Notes: generated by a model from the letters alone, not told the origin. A DNA stretch of 64,000 nucleotides from DATJPW01 sp963752855 (GCA_963752855.1 CAVVZX010000053.1:1-64000), one strand, 5' to 3'; counted from the first letter of the stretch, positions 26,768 through 36,998 are shown. Numbers and translations: made by a program.

Positions 26768-26902
26768 GTTTGGCGCAGAGTCGGAGTGCAGACCCAAGCG
26801 AACATGTTAGTGCGAAGGGCTTCCTGCAGGTTAGCAGGATAAGCGGCAATGAGCCATCCGATCCGGGCAGGAAGTCTGTACTTTGCCTGAAATAACACAA
26901 GT

Positions 26903-26965
26903 TTAGAGTTTTTTGGGAAGGGTCCGGGGAACCCTTTTTTACACAAAAAAGGGTTCCCCTGAATC
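26903..26965. repeat. Palindromic repeat family, copy d
   Basis: TTTAGAGTTTTTTGGGAAGG, GTCCGGGGAACCCTTTTTT and then ACACAAAAAAGGGTTCCCC make a strong hairpin. The right outer arm is degraded (CTGAATC). In the opposite orientation, this is near-identical to copy h at 34327. It ends nine bases before the fdhA stop and may terminate it. Confidence 0.8.
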
Positions 26966-26973
26966 TTTGCCTT

Positions 26974-29046
26974 CTATTCGCCCGCAGCGGCTTTGGCCTC
27001 GGGCTCCTCGATCTTTTCCACGCGCACGGCGCAGACTTTGTATTCCGGGATCTTGCATATGGGGTCCAGCGCCGGATTGGTCAGCGCATTGGCATTGGCT
27101 TCCATGAAGTGGAAGCTCATGAATATGGTTCCGGGCTTGACCCAGTCCGTGACTTGAACTTTGGTGATAACCTCGCCTCGACGCGAGATGATTTTCGCTT
27201 CATCATAATTCTTGATTCCAAGAGCGGACGCGTCAGCAGGATTCATTTCCACGTGCCCTTCAGGCATCTCGTGGTCCAAAGAAGGTGAGTTCCTCGTCAT
27301 GGTGCCGGTATGATAATGAGGGAAGTATCGGCCCGTCGTGAGTTGGAGCGGGAATTCATCATCAATCCCTTCAGCGGGCGGCCGGAATTCAATAGCATGG
27401 AAAAGCCCTTTGCCTCGGGTGAAACGTTCCGTATGAAGCACCGGTGTTCCCGGATGGTCCTTGGAAGGGCAGGGCCACGCGATGGGGCCTTTATCCAGTC
27501 GGTCATAGTCCAGGCCGGCATAGCTCGGAGTAAGCGTGGCAATCTCGTCGAATATCTGTCGAGGCGACTCATAGCTCATGGGAAGCCCGAACCGCGTGGA
27601 TAGATCGCATATGACTTGCCAATCGGGCCGAGCCTGTCCGGGCGGGTCAACTGCCTTACGCACCATTAGCACGTTGCGTTCGGTATTGCTGAAAGTGCCG
27701 TCCTTCTCAGCAAAGGCGGCTCCCGGCAGCACTACATGGGCCAGCTTCGCTGTGTCCGTTAGGAAGATATCTATTACGGCCAGAAATTCTGCGGATTCCA
27801 ACGCGTGCTTCACATGAGCCACATCAGGATCGCTCCCGACCGGATTTTCGCCGAGGACCACCATGCCTTTGACGGATCCGTCTTCCAGCCCGTGCATCAT
27901 CTCCATGATGGTATATCCGACTTTATCGGAGAGATTCTTCGCCTGCCACGCGTTCTCGAATTTCTCCTTGACGCCCGCGTCCGTCACGACCTGGTATGCG
28001 GGGTAAACATTGGGCAGACCGCCCATGTCACACGCTCCCTGCACGTTGTTCTGACCTCTGAGCGGGTTGACGCCGGTCCCGCGGCGCCCCAAATTGCCGG
28101 TAATCATCGCGAGGTTCGCGAGGGACTTAACATTATCCACACCGTGCGTATGTTGCGTGATGCCCATAGTGTAGAGTATTGAAGCATTCTTCGCTGTCGC
28201 ATAGGTTTCCGCGATCTTGACTATGTCGTCCGCGGGGACGCCACAAATCTCGGATACCTTTTCCGGCGGATAATCTTTTAGCAAAGCTTCGAGCTTATCA
28301 AAGCCTTCGGTGCGCTCTTCAATGAATTTCTTGTCGTGTAAACCCTTAGAGACGATCACGCTCATGATTCCATTGATTAGGGCCACGTCCGAGCCTAGTT
28401 TATGATTGATTTCAATATCCGCAATTGAACCGATATGGATCTTGCGCGGGTCCAGGACGATTACTTTTGCGCCTTTGGCCTTGGCCCGGTAAACACGATA
28501 CGCAATCAAAGGGTGAGCGACCGTAGTGTTGGAACCGATTATGAAAACGCAGTCCGAATCTTCTATCTCCGGGATCGAGTTCGTCATGGCTCCACTTCCG
28601 AAAGCGGCGGCAAGACCTGCCACCGTAGCGGAGTGTCAAAGACGGGCGCAGTGATCAATGTTGTTGGTCCCGAACCCCACTCGCGCAAATTTTTGAAAGA
28701 GATAGTTTTCCTCATTGGTGCATTTGGCTGAAGTCAAGAAAGCCAGGCTGTTTCCACCATGAGCCTCCTTGATTTCTTTAAGTCGGGAGGCCGTATAGTC
28801 CAGGGCCTCGTCCCATGAGCACTCCTGGAGTCGTCCGTCCTTGCGGATCATGGGGGTCGTGAGTCGGTTCGGGCTGTGGATGAATTCGTGGCAATTCCAA
28901 CCTTTGATACAGAGTTTGCCTTGATTCATGGGATTGGTCTTGGAAGGGAGAGTCCCCAGGAGCTTTCCGTCAAGGACTTCCAGCAACAGCTCGCATCCGC
29001 ATCCGCAGTAGGGACAAGTGGTTCGCACGAATTTATGGTCCATCAT
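26974..29046 (-). CDS. fdhA: Formate dehydrogenase catalytic subunit, selenoprotein
   Basis: Oxidises formate to CO2 (or the reverse) at a Mo/W-bis-pterin site. The N-terminus carries a [4Fe-4S] motif (CPYCGCGC, later Cys in GKLCIKGWNCHEF). An in-frame TGA at 28636-28638 (residue 137) sits in HCARL-TGA-HSATVAGL, where other FdhA proteins have Cys or Sec. The frame continues without shift to 26974, giving 690 residues, the normal size. A SECIS hairpin follows the TGA directly. The C-terminal pterin-binding part has PLRGQNNVQGACDMGG and AVIDIFLTDTAKLAHVVLPG. No signal peptide, so it is cytoplasmic. Partner electron-transfer subunits are not adjacent. Automated callers will split it at the TGA. 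Confidence 0.92.
28606..28624 (-). promoter_or_regulatory. SECIS element for selenocysteine insertion in fdhA
   Basis: On the coding strand, twelve bases after the TGA, GGTGGCA pairs with TGCCGCC (seven pairs, one G-T) around the loop GGTCT. This is the same loop sequence as the E. coli fdhF SECIS bound by SelB. The hairpin lies inside the coding region, as in bacterial selenoprotein mRNAs. It strongly supports reading the TGA as selenocysteine. Confidence 0.88.
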
Positions 29047-29553
29047 CTTCTCCTGATCAAGCTCAGAAAATGATTATAATTCTAATTGATTAAATTCTCT
29101 ATGGCCTGGAATTTACGGCGATGATTGTTGCACAACTCTAAGTCGTAACTACATAGCTTATCGCAAACACGCTCGTTGCGCAAGCGAAAACGGCGGAAAC
29201 AGATTTCCCCGGAGAGCGCAGAGGGCGCGGAGAGGGCCGAGCGAAAATAATGCGGGACCCCTTTTTTGCAAAAAAGCGCTTCCCGCACCCTCCGCAAAAA
29301 ACTCCTATATGGCTGGCGGAACCACAACGCTGATGTACGGCGTGACCGGCGGTCGCCCTTTTCTTTCCCCCTTTTTAAAGGGGGATACAGGGGGATTCTT
29401 GCAGCGGTAGCGACCGGCATCCTGCCGGTTCGACCATGTTTTCAGAAAAACTTTTCTCTTGGCAGCTTTCTCGTTGCCTGGTACTTCTTAAATGACTAGG
29501 GCGGCAAGAATGGCTGATTATTCCGCATTCCTTGATTGTTGGGAGATTTCCCC
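29047..29553. other. Intergenic region between fdhA and the ankyrin pseudogene
   Basis: It carries the fdhA promoter (AT-rich 29060-29100), a stretch with GAGAGCGCAGAGGGCGCGG repeats near 29208, palindromic repeat copy e (29248-29322) and a CCCTTTTTAAAGGGGG hairpin near 29369. No gene is seen. Confidence 0.45.
29248..29322. repeat. Palindromic repeat family, copy e
   Basis: TGCGGGACCCCTTTTTTGCA pairs with AAAAAAGCGCTTCCCGCA, followed by CCCTCCGCAAAAAACTCC and TATATGGCTGGCGGAACC. The tail is what copy b shows after its interruption by the IS element. It lies between divergently oriented genes. Confidence 0.75.
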
Positions 29554-30132
29554 ATGAAAAACCGAAGTATTCTCTCGGTTATAATAAGCGGTCTGGGTCT
29601 GTCTTTGATTTTGGTCCTGCTGCCGTTGGTCGAGTGCGCTACAGCGTTATCTTCTCTCGATGAGGCGCTCATCGAGGCCGCTCGGCGGGGGGCCTGGAGC
29701 GAGTCAAGACACTTTTGGACAAAGGGGCTAACATTAATGCGAAGAGCAAGTATGGCTCAACGGTAGCTGATGACGGCTGCTCATAGGAAAAAATTGAGAA
29801 TGATGAACCTGCTTATGGATAAAGGCGCTGATGTCAATCGTGAAAAACAAGCAAGGCGAGACGGCCCTGTTGAATGCTTCTAAGTTAGGTCACCTGAAGG
29901 CGGTAAAATTGCTTCTCGACATGGGGCGCTGACGTCGATGCAACGGACGAGATCGGCCGGACAGCGCTCATGTGGGCAGCGAAGAATGATGACGTGAACT
30001 TGGTTGGACTGCTTATACACAAAGGATGCGGATCTCAACGCAAAGGACAATTTCGGCTCAACACCTCTGAAGAGCGTACGGAACGAGGAAATTAGGGGAA
30101 TCCTAAAAACATTGGCGCCACGGAATAGGTAG
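29554..30132 (+). pseudogene. Exported ankyrin-repeat protein, multiply frameshifted
   Basis: The first frame starts with a signal peptide (MKNRSILSVIISGLGLSLIL, ending near ECATA) and the helix LDEALIEAARRG. When frames are switched, ankyrin repeats follow in order: TLLDKGANINAKSKYGST, LLMDKGADVNRENKQGETAL, LLLDMGADVDATDEIGRTAL, and LLIHKGADLNAKDNFGSTPL. At least four shifts, near 29695, 29765, 29845 and 29925, separate them. Ankyrin repeats mediate protein binding; the partner is unknown. Several shifts in 400 bases are more than elsewhere in the window, so real decay is possible here. Confidence 0.75.
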
Positions 30133-30600
30133 CGAAGGCTGTCCAGCACGCAACATAGTATTTTATGTAAATAAAGTCGAGCCGACCGGCACGGAGAGCC
30201 GATTCGCTACCAGGGCAGGTGTGTGGTCCAGGAGACTCTCCTTGGCATGAAACGCTTACTGTATCTTATAGAGTTCACATGAGACACGATCATGCATTAG
30301 CACAGGAAAGGCGCCCTATGAGATACGGTACTCTCTTGCCCACGAACTATTCGACATTTACAATTGCTTCGTCCTTTCGCTCCTCGAAATGACAAATTCG
30401 CGATCCTCGCGATCGGCTGTAAGACATTTCTTATCTTTACTTACGCATAGTTAATATCAGAGAGCGAACCAAAGCGCAGACATCTGAAATCTCAATATTA
30501 AAGTATAGTATCATGAAATGATCTCTTCTTAGCTAAATTTCGACTTCTTCAAAGTTTTGACTTGACTCCTAATGAATTCTGAGAGATTAGATATATCACT
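30133..30600. other. AT-rich intergenic region
   Basis: It contains a fragment of the GTCATTGCGAGG-type repeat in inverted form (TCGCTCCTCGAAATGAC near 30377) and an AT-rich stretch 30430-30600 likely to hold the promoter of the L,D-transpeptidase gene. No gene or RNA is recognised. Confidence 0.4.
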
Positions 30601-31705
30601 GTGAATTTTGTGGCCCCTTATGGGGGTAAGGGCGGCAACGCGTTCAATTCAATTTCGTTGTTTAGAGGGTCTGCATTGAGAAAATTTCGGGATGGTTTCA
30701 TTGAGAGGTGGCTACCTCTATTTGTACTTCTTTTGGCGGCGCAGGTGATGATCACCGGCAATGTGGCCGCCAAAGATCCGGCTGTCAAGGAGCTTCTGCT
30801 CAGTCTCGTCCAACCGGCGGAGGTTTCGGAAACCTACATCAAAGAGGATGGAGTCATAGACAAGATCCTATCCGTAACTTTGACCGGCCCGAAAGGAGAT
30901 CCTTTCGCTGCTGCCATTGAAAGGCCGGTGACCGAAGATTACCTGCGAAACACCCGAAGCGACACAGCCGCCTTATTAGTTCCAAGAGACAATGAGATTC
31001 TTCCGGGCCGAGTCGCCACCAGATCCCTTCGTGACTCGTGGCCCAGGCTTGCTTCGCTTGATACAAGAATTCCCGCTGCTATTCGAGGCGGTGGCAGCCA
31101 TTCTGGACACAGGAGACGCTGCGGCGTCCGCAGGAAGGCTCGTGGCAGACCCGTCCGGCTTGTTTTCCAGCTTCTACATTCTGGTGGAGCGCTCAAATTA
31201 TACTCTGAGTTTGTATGGCGTCCGTGGAGAGGAAAAGAAGCTGCTGTATTCGTGCAAAGTGGGGCTCGGATCTGCTGAATACCCAACGCCCCGCGGCTCA
31301 TATTATGCGCTCCGGATCTATGATGACAGACCATTATGGATTCCTCCGCCCAGTGATTGGGCTTATGGAATGTCTCCGAGTCAAGCGACGTACGGCGGGT
31401 ACATGATCCCCTTGTTCAGGAAAGTATTGGCTGATAAATCCAAAGCTGAAGAGACGCTGTTCGAATTGGATGACATCGCCTCAAAAGCAAAGATCGTCGA
31501 TAGCGGAGGATACCGTCTTCACGGAACGGACAACCCCTGGAGCATCGGGTCAGGTCAGTCCCACGGATGTGTTCGGATGCGGAGCGACACAGCCAAGGCG
31601 CTTAGCGAGGCGCTAAAAATGTACGTTGGCGTCAAAAGCAGGGACCGCAGCCCCAACGGCTCCTTTGTCAATCTTTCCCGCCCGGTAAAGGTAACACTCT
31701 TTTAG
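30601..31705 (+). pseudogene. L,D-transpeptidase (YkuD family), frameshifted
   Basis: Cross-links peptidoglycan or attaches proteins to it. The first frame contains a membrane signal (RWLPLFVLLLAAQVMITG) and the start of an extracytoplasmic domain (KDPAVKELLLSLVQPAEV). The second frame (from about 31000) holds the rest, with LVERSNYTLSLYGVRG, PTPRGSYYALRIYDDRP and the YkuD catalytic motif HGTDN...SHGCVRM (His, then SHGCxR with the nucleophilic Cys). The shift lies around 31000-31040. The true start may be a TTG at 30676, closer to the signal. One indel repairs the gene, so an error is likely. Confidence 0.82.
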
Positions 31706-31710
31706 AAAGG

Positions 31711-31846
31711 CATTCCGGGGAACCCTTTACAGACGTCATTCCTGCGAAGGCAGAAATCCAGGAATTGCCCGCTTTCGCGGGCAACCGTCTGGACCCCGGA
31801 TCGAGTCCGGGGTGACAATTCGCGGACCCCTTCCCAAAAAACTCTG
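31711..31846. repeat. Palindromic repeat copy f, split by a second dispersed repeat
   Basis: The left arm CATTCCGGGGAACCCTTTAC (31711-31730) and the right tail GCGGACCCCTTCCCAAAAAA (31821-31840) are halves of the same palindrome seen whole in copy h. Between them lies an 87-base element (31732-31818) starting GTCATTCCTGCGAAGGC and ending CCGGGGTGACAATTC, related to 25675-25766. The second element has replaced or entered the centre of the first. Confidence 0.7.
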
Positions 31847-32000
31847 ACCTTATGTTATTGCGGAGCGGATGTTTGTCCGAACCATGCGGTCATCTCCGCT
31901 ATTGCTTTGCCGCCGGTTCGTATGCCTGAATCATCACAATTTGATTGAAAACTGTGAAAATGGATATAATTATTGAAGAGGGGAAAAGGAGAACCGCAGA

Positions 32001-32372
32001 ATGGAAACGTCCAAAATTCTAGCCAGGATTATCGGCCCCGTCATGGTCATCCCGGCGATCGGGATATTTCTGAACTTTAATACCTATCAAGGCATGATTG
32101 GTGAATTCAGCAAGAGTCCGTCCCTCTGTTATTTGGGCGGATTTATGGCGCTTCTTATGGGACTTATCATATTGCAGTTTCACAACAAATGGGAGGCCGG
32201 TTGGCCCGTAATTATAACGATTCTGGGTTGGATCACTATTATAAAAGGCGTGGCGCTCATTATCTTCCCGGGGGGTTCTTGGTATGTGACAGGTCCCACG
32301 ACCCTAATCGTTTCTTTAGGAATATCTTGCGCTGTAGGAGCTTTTCTGACTATCAAGGGATATTGGGGATAG
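32001..32372 (+). CDS. Small integral membrane protein, unknown function
   Basis: A 123-residue hydrophobic protein with about four predicted membrane helices: IIGPVMVIPAIGIFLNF, LGGFMALLMGLIILQF, WPVIITILGWITIIKGVALI and TTLIVSLGISCAVGAFL. There is no cofactor or catalytic motif, and I do not recognise a named family. An AAAAGGAGAACC ribosome site precedes the ATG. It converges on mutL with palindromic repeat g between them. Confidence 0.7.
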   Translation: METSKILARIIGPVMVIPAIGIFLNFNTYQGMIGEFSKSPSLCYLGGFMALLMGLIILQFHNKWEAGWPVIITILGWITIIKGVALIIFPGGSWYVTGPTTLIVSLGISCAVGAFLTIKGYWG

Positions 32373-32475
32373 GTGGTTCCTCGACAGATGCGGTTCCCCA
32401 GGTCAGCGCATCCTACGTTGTCTGTGCAATTGAGTTGCGATGCTGGGAACCGAAGGCGGCGGAGGCGTTAACAAA

Positions 32476-32537
32476 TAGGAGTTTTTGAAGAGGGGCGACG
32501 GGGAGGGACTTTTTGCAAAGAGTCCCTCCCCGGCATT
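32476..32537. repeat. Palindromic repeat family, copy g
   Basis: GGAGTTTTTGAAGAGGGG, CGGGGAGGGACTTTTTGC and AAAGAGTCCCTCCCCGG. The inner arms (GGGAGGGACT / AGTCCCTCCC) are unlike those of other copies but pair perfectly with each other. It lies between the convergent small membrane gene and mutL, ending 13 bases from the mutL stop, and can act as a shared terminator. Confidence 0.8.
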
Positions 32538-32549
32538 TTCACCTTTTTC

Positions 32550-34320
32550 TTATTTCCTCCCGATTCGCCTTCTAATCTCACTCAGTGAAAATTTCACCAT
32601 CAGCGGGCGGCCGTGTGGGCAGACTTCCGGGGAGGCGCCCCGGTCCAGTTGCGTCAGGAGGTTTCGTATCTCTTCCGGGTCGCATGGGCTGAGTCTCTTT
32701 GACCGCGGCCTTACAGGCCATTGTCTTGAACATCTCTTCCCGAAACTTGGCAGGGTCGGCTCGAAGGCCCGTATCCACTATGACGTCGATCAATTCATTG
32801 ACCAGCTCGTTCACATCCGAGCTTCCCAGCCAGGTGGGCACGCCCTTGACGAGGAAGTCGTTTTCACCGAACTCTTCGATATGAAACCCTGCGCTTTGCA
32901 GGACATCCAAATGCGCGGCCAAAGCGCGGGCTTCGACAGGCGGATATTCCAGCAGCGTGGGCATTAATAGGTCCTGAGATGGGAGCCTTTCGCCTTGACG
33001 ATCCGATCTGACAAGATCGTCGAACAGCACACGCTCATGAGCCGCGTGATGATCCATCACTATGAGTTCATCATCACTGTGCAGTACCAGGAACGAACCC
33101 GGGAGCGATCCCAGAATCCCGAGAGATGAGAACCTGCCGGGCGCCTCGGTCAACGGGGCTGGAGATTCCGGACGGGGAGGCTCAGGCGGCGGGGCAACAG
33201 AGTAGGGAGGGATCGAAAACTGCGAGGCGGTTTCGGGCTCTCTTTCTTCCTCCTGGACGTGACGGGATACGGGCGCGGCGGGCGATCTCGGGAAAATAGA
33301 TTCCCATCCTCCAGGCGGCGGATTAAAGGGAGCGCCCATGATCGCTTTGTATACTCCGTCAAGAATAAGGTCCGAAATCTGTCTCGGCTTGAGAAAACGG
33401 ACCTCAGCCTTTTGAGGGTGCACATTCACGTCCAATTCCTCGGGTGGCAGTTCTATGAACAGAATGGCGAGAGGATAACGGCCGCGCTCGACAAGGCTGG
33501 AGAACGCACGGTTAACCGCGGCGTTGACAAGCCTGTCCCTCACAGGCCGGCCATTTACGAAAGTAAGGACCGAACGCATACTGGAGCGTGCATAAGGAGG
33601 CTTGGCCACGTAACCTCGGAGCCGAGCGCCTTCCACGGAGTAGTCCACCTCCGCCAGGTTCTCTCGGACGTCCTTGGAATAGAGCGTGTGTATTCGCTCG
33701 AATGTGGTTTTGACTGGCGGAGTATCCAACTTCACTCGGCCGTCTTCGGAATAGATGAATCCGACGGAAGTGGAGGCTAACGCTATTTTGGTGACCAGTT
33801 CCTGGATATAGGCTGCTTCAACCCCAACGGTCTTCAGAAACTTGCGGCGGACCGGGACATTATAGAACAGGTTTGCGACCTCAATTACCGTGCCTCTCGG
33901 CATCCCCACCTGGACGGACTTCCGGAGCACACCTCCTTCGATTATTATTTCCGTGCCTGCGACATCGGATTCGTCATTGGTCCTCAGCCTGAGCCGTGAG
34001 ACCGAAGCGATGCTCGCCAGCGCTTCCCCTCGAAACCCCATAGTGGCAACGTTCTGCAGGTCTTTTTCCGAGCTGAGCTTCGAGGTGGCGTGCCTTTCCA
34101 GGGCCAGGAACGCGTCGTCGTGACTCATGCCGAGGCCGTTGTCCTTAACTCTGATGAGTTTCTTGCCGCCGTTTTCTATCTCCACCTGAATCGACGTGGC
34201 GCCGGCGTCTATGGAGTTCTCCACCAGCTCCTTCACAACGGAAACCGGGCGCTCCACGACCTCACCGGCCGCGATCCGGTTTATGACAGCTTCATCAAGA
34301 ATTTTGATACGTCCGGACAT
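32550..34320 (-). pseudogene. mutL: DNA mismatch repair protein MutL, frameshifted near the C-terminus
   Basis: Couples mismatch recognition to strand incision. The GHKL ATPase domain is complete, with ELVENSIDAGA, DNGLGMSHDDAF and TMGFRGEALASIASV. A Pro-rich linker (PPPEPPRPESPAP) leads to the C-terminal dimer/endonuclease domain, where MDHHAAHERV resembles the DQHAxxE metal motif and MACKAAVK follows. After that the frame ends in nonsense at 32578, but shifting one base near 32700 gives LSPCDPEEIRNLLTQLD and the conserved CPHGRPLMV, stopping at 32550. The gene is therefore whole except for one indel. MutS is not in the window. Confidence 0.9.
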
Positions 34321-34697
34321 TTTTAAGAGGACTCGCCGGGGAACCCTTTTTTGTGCAAAAAAGGGTTCCCCGGACCCTTCCCAAAAAACTCTAACAGTCT
34401 AATGCGACAAGTTCGATTTGTGGCAGGCTCCATACCCAAATCCGCTCCGCGAGCAATGCCAAAACATAGTTCCGGACGGTGGTGTGCGGGTAAACTAGTC
34501 TCCACTTGTACCTCATTCTTCTCCGCATCGTATGAGAGTTTTCTGAAAGAGGGTCCAGGTCCACTGGGCGTGGAGCTAACAATGCACCTCAACGTCCCTT
34601 GCCTGCGATTAACTCAATGCCTGCACAAAAGCAGTACTCGCTGTGCGCGGAGCACCTTTTGCAAAAGAGTTTTCCCCCGGGCCACCTCTTTCTGAAA
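34321..34697. other. Intergenic region between ruvB and mutL
   Basis: It holds palindromic repeat copy h (34327-34392) next to the mutL start, and a decayed repeat half (CCTTTTGCAAAAGAGTTTTC near 34657). No gene, RNA or clear promoter is recognised. Short open frames here have no motif. Confidence 0.4.
34327..34392. repeat. Palindromic repeat family, copy h
   Basis: The best preserved inner palindrome: CCGGGGAACCCTTTTTTGTG with CAAAAAAGGGTTCCCCGG, then ACCCTTCCCAAAAAACTCT. It lies just upstream of the mutL start codon, where a terminator for mutL makes no sense, so the family is not simply a set of gene terminators. Confidence 0.85.
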
Positions 34698-35726
34698 TCA
34701 CTGATCGAACAGTTGGGACTGTCCGTCCCGCGTGCGTTTGGCCTTAAAGTGCTGGAAAGCCCTTTGAGTGGCTACACGCCCGCGTGGGGTCCTGTCGACG
34801 AAACCTTCCTTCACCAGGTACGGTTCGTATACATCTTCCAGAGTGTCCCGCTCTTCTCCGATGGCCGCGGACAGGGTCTCGATCCCCACAGGTCCGCCGC
34901 TGAATTTATATATCAGAGTTTCCAGGAACTTCCGGTCCATGTTATCCAGACCCAGGTCGTCAACGTCCAGCATTTCCAGCGCGCCCATAGCGGTTTTTTT
35001 GTCGATCCGACCTTCGCCTCTGACCTGCGCGAAATCCCGGACCCGCCGAGTGAGTCGATTTGCGACGCGAGGGGTAGCCCGCGCCCGGCTCGCTATTTCC
35101 GTGGCGCCGGGTTCATCTATCGCAACGTTGAGGAGCGAGGCGGACCTTTTGACAATAATCTTGAGTTCATCGACAGAGTAGAAATCGAGATGAAACATGA
35201 TTCCGAACCTGTCCCTCAAAGGATTGGTGAGCATGCCGCTTCTGGTCGTGGCGCCGATCAGTGTGAAGGGCATCAGTTCGAGCTTGATGGTCCTGGCGCT
35301 CGGTCCCTGGCCGACCAGCAGATCGAGCTTGAAATCCTCCATAGCCGGATAAAGTATTTCCTCTACTATCGGGCTAAGCCTATGTATTTCATCTATAAAT
35401 AATACGTCAAATTTCTCAAGATTCGTCAGGATCGCTGCCAGATCGCCGGCCCTCTCGATTACCGGTCCGGAAGTCGTTCGGATTTGGACGCCCATCTCAT
35501 TGGCTATAATATGCGCTAGCGTGGTTTTGCCCAAACCGGGAGGTCCGTGAAATAGGATGTGATCCATCGCCTCGCCTCTACCGCGAGCGGCTTCGATGAA
35601 AACGGACAGATTCTCCTTTATTCTTTTCTGGCCTACATAATCTACCAGTCGCTTGGGTCGTAGGGTCCTATCGACCTCATCGTCTTCCGAAACGCGACGG
35701 CCTGTGATTATACGTTCTTGCTCCAT
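34698..35726 (-). CDS. ruvB: Holliday junction branch migration helicase RuvB
   Basis: AAA+ motor that drives branch migration with RuvA. At 342 residues it is complete. Visible are RPKRLVDYVGQKRIKENL, Walker A GPPGLGKTTLAHI, Walker B VLFIDEIHRLSP, sensor GATTRSGMLTNPLRDRFG and the winged-helix tail ending RTPRGRVATQRAFQHF. It is divergent from yebC-ruvC-ruvA. In related bacteria ruvB usually follows ruvA in one operon, so it has been moved or inverted here. The reading frame is intact. Confidence 0.96.
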   Translation of the reverse strand: MEQERIITGRRVSEDDEVDRTLRPKRLVDYVGQKRIKENLSVFIEAARGRGEAMDHILFHGPPGLGKTTLAHIIANEMGVQIRTTSGPVIERAGDLAAILTNLEKFDVLFIDEIHRLSPIVEEILYPAMEDFKLDLLVGQGPSARTIKLELMPFTLIGATTRSGMLTNPLRDRFGIMFHLDFYSVDELKIIVKRSASLLNVAIDEPGATEIASRARATPRVANRLTRRVRDFAQVRGEGRIDKKTAMGALEMLDVDDLGLDNMDRKFLETLIYKFSGGPVGIETLSAAIGEERDTLEDVYEPYLVKEGFVDRTPRGRVATQRAFQHFKAKRTRDGQSQLFDQ

Positions 35727-36248
35727 ATATCAGTCCTCATAGAGAGCTGCCCTATCCTTGCCCGATTGAAACGGCGCGCTTGTTTTTGATGGGCAGGCAC
35801 TATATCACGGAATCCCTGTTACGGTAACCATCCAATCTTGTGGGCCAGGCTTTCCGAGGCTGTCTCAAAATCCTCGATTCCAGGATATGTCCTGTAGGGG
35901 TCCCGCGAGACGCGGGATGAACCGCCCGAAATCAGGGCGCTTCTCGAAGCGCCCCTACCCCGGGAATTCCCGGAGGCCGTTATTCTGAGACAGCCTTTTC
36001 CAGCCTGCCGCGAATCAAGTCGCGAATAGGCAGGTTTTGGAGCCCGACCCACACCAGCCAAGACACTTGCTTCACCGAACTTAATGTGTGTGCATAGCGG
36101 TTGAAAGTTCTTCTTGTACATGGTAGTGACTAATTAGACGGTGAGATGGGGTTGCGCTAAGCGAACAGTTCGGAGCGCCCCAACAGACACTCGACTCCAG
36201 ACACCATACTCAAAGACCGAGCAATCAACTAACCGGAGGGATACCGGC
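35727..36248. other. Divergent intergenic region between ruvB and yebC with repeats
   Basis: An inverted repeat GGCTGTCTCAAAAT (35858-35871) and ATTCTGAGACAGCC (35982-35995) bounds a 138-base unit. Inside is the palindromic segment 35895-35960, which is nearly repeated at 41314-41372. The promoters of ruvB and yebC must lie at the two ends. No gene is seen. Confidence 0.5.
35858..35995. repeat. Inverted-repeat-bounded element
   Basis: Ends GGCTGTCTCAAAAT and ATTCTGAGACAGCC (13 of 14 bases complementary). The interior GGGTCCCGCGAGACGCGGGA and AGGGCGCTTCTCGAAGCGCC form two hairpins. The interior is about 80% identical to 41314-41372, which lacks the outer ends. It has the look of a small non-coding mobile element. 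Confidence 0.55.
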
Positions 36249-36998
36249 ATGTCGGGCCATAATAAATGGAGCACTATTAAGCACAAGAAAGGCGCTGCGG
36301 ACGCGAAGCGAGGGAAGCTATTCTCCAAGATCATTAAGGAAATTACTATCGCCGCCCGAATGGGAGGAGGCGACCCGGAAGGCAATCCCCGATTGAGGAC
36401 CGCGGTTAACGCCGCGCGAGCTGCAAATATGCCAAAAGACAACGTCGACAAGGCCATAAAAAGAGGGACCGGCGAGATCGAGGGAGTTAATTACGAAGAG
36501 ATCACTTACGAGGGGTACGGGCCCGGTGGAGTGGCCGTGCTGGTCGAAGCGCTTACAGACAATAAGAACCGAACAGTGGCGGAAGTGCGCCATATTTTTG
36601 AAAAATATAACGGCAATCTTGGTGAATCCGGTTGCGTTTCCTGGATGTTCAAGAAACAGGGAATGGTAGTCGTGACCGCCGATGGTCTTGATGAGGATGA
36701 AGTGATGGAGGTGGCCTTGGAATGCGGGGCTCTTGACGTGAAGAAGGAGGGCCACGCGTTCGAAGTGACCTCTGACCCGGCTGATGTCGAGACCGTTCGC
36801 AAGGCGGTGGAGGATAAGGGCTGGAAGGTCGAGTTGGCGGAAGTGACCATGATACCTCAAACCACTGTGAAGCTTGAGGGCAAGAAAGCGGAACAAATGC
36901 TCAAAATGATGGACGCCCTTGATGACAACGAGGACACGCAAAAAGTTTTCGCCAACTTCGACATCTCCGAGGAGGACATGCTAAAACTGTCCGCTTGA
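36249..36998 (+). CDS. yebC: YebC/TACO1 family transcriptional/translation regulator
   Basis: A 249-residue protein of the family linked to regulation of ruv genes and, in recent work, to resolving ribosome stalls at proline stretches. MSGHNKWSTIKHKKGAADAK is the family N-terminus. AANMPKDNVDKAIKRGTG and the acidic C-terminal domain (YNGNLGESGCVSWMFKKQG) follow. The start at 36249 is chosen for its family N-terminus and GGAGGGATACCGGC ribosome site; the frame is open from 36141 with unrelated sequence. It precedes ruvC-ruvA, a common order. The frame is intact. Confidence 0.95.
   Translation: MSGHNKWSTIKHKKGAADAKRGKLFSKIIKEITIAARMGGGDPEGNPRLRTAVNAARAANMPKDNVDKAIKRGTGEIEGVNYEEITYEGYGPGGVAVLVEALTDNKNRTVAEVRHIFEKYNGNLGESGCVSWMFKKQGMVVVTADGLDEDEVMEVALECGALDVKKEGHAFEVTSDPADVETVRKAVEDKGWKVELAEVTMIPQTTVKLEGKKAEQMLKMMDALDDNEDTQKVFANFDISEEDMLKLSA

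Noticed and set aside
26691..26946. Short protein genes encoded in the palindromic repeats
   Set aside because: The frames (rich in KKGFPG-like strings) recur wherever the repeat does and on both strands, so they are by-products of the palindrome.
36318..36941. A 207-codon minus-strand frame opposite yebC
   Set aside because: It is the antisense shadow of a strongly conserved gene with no motif of its own.
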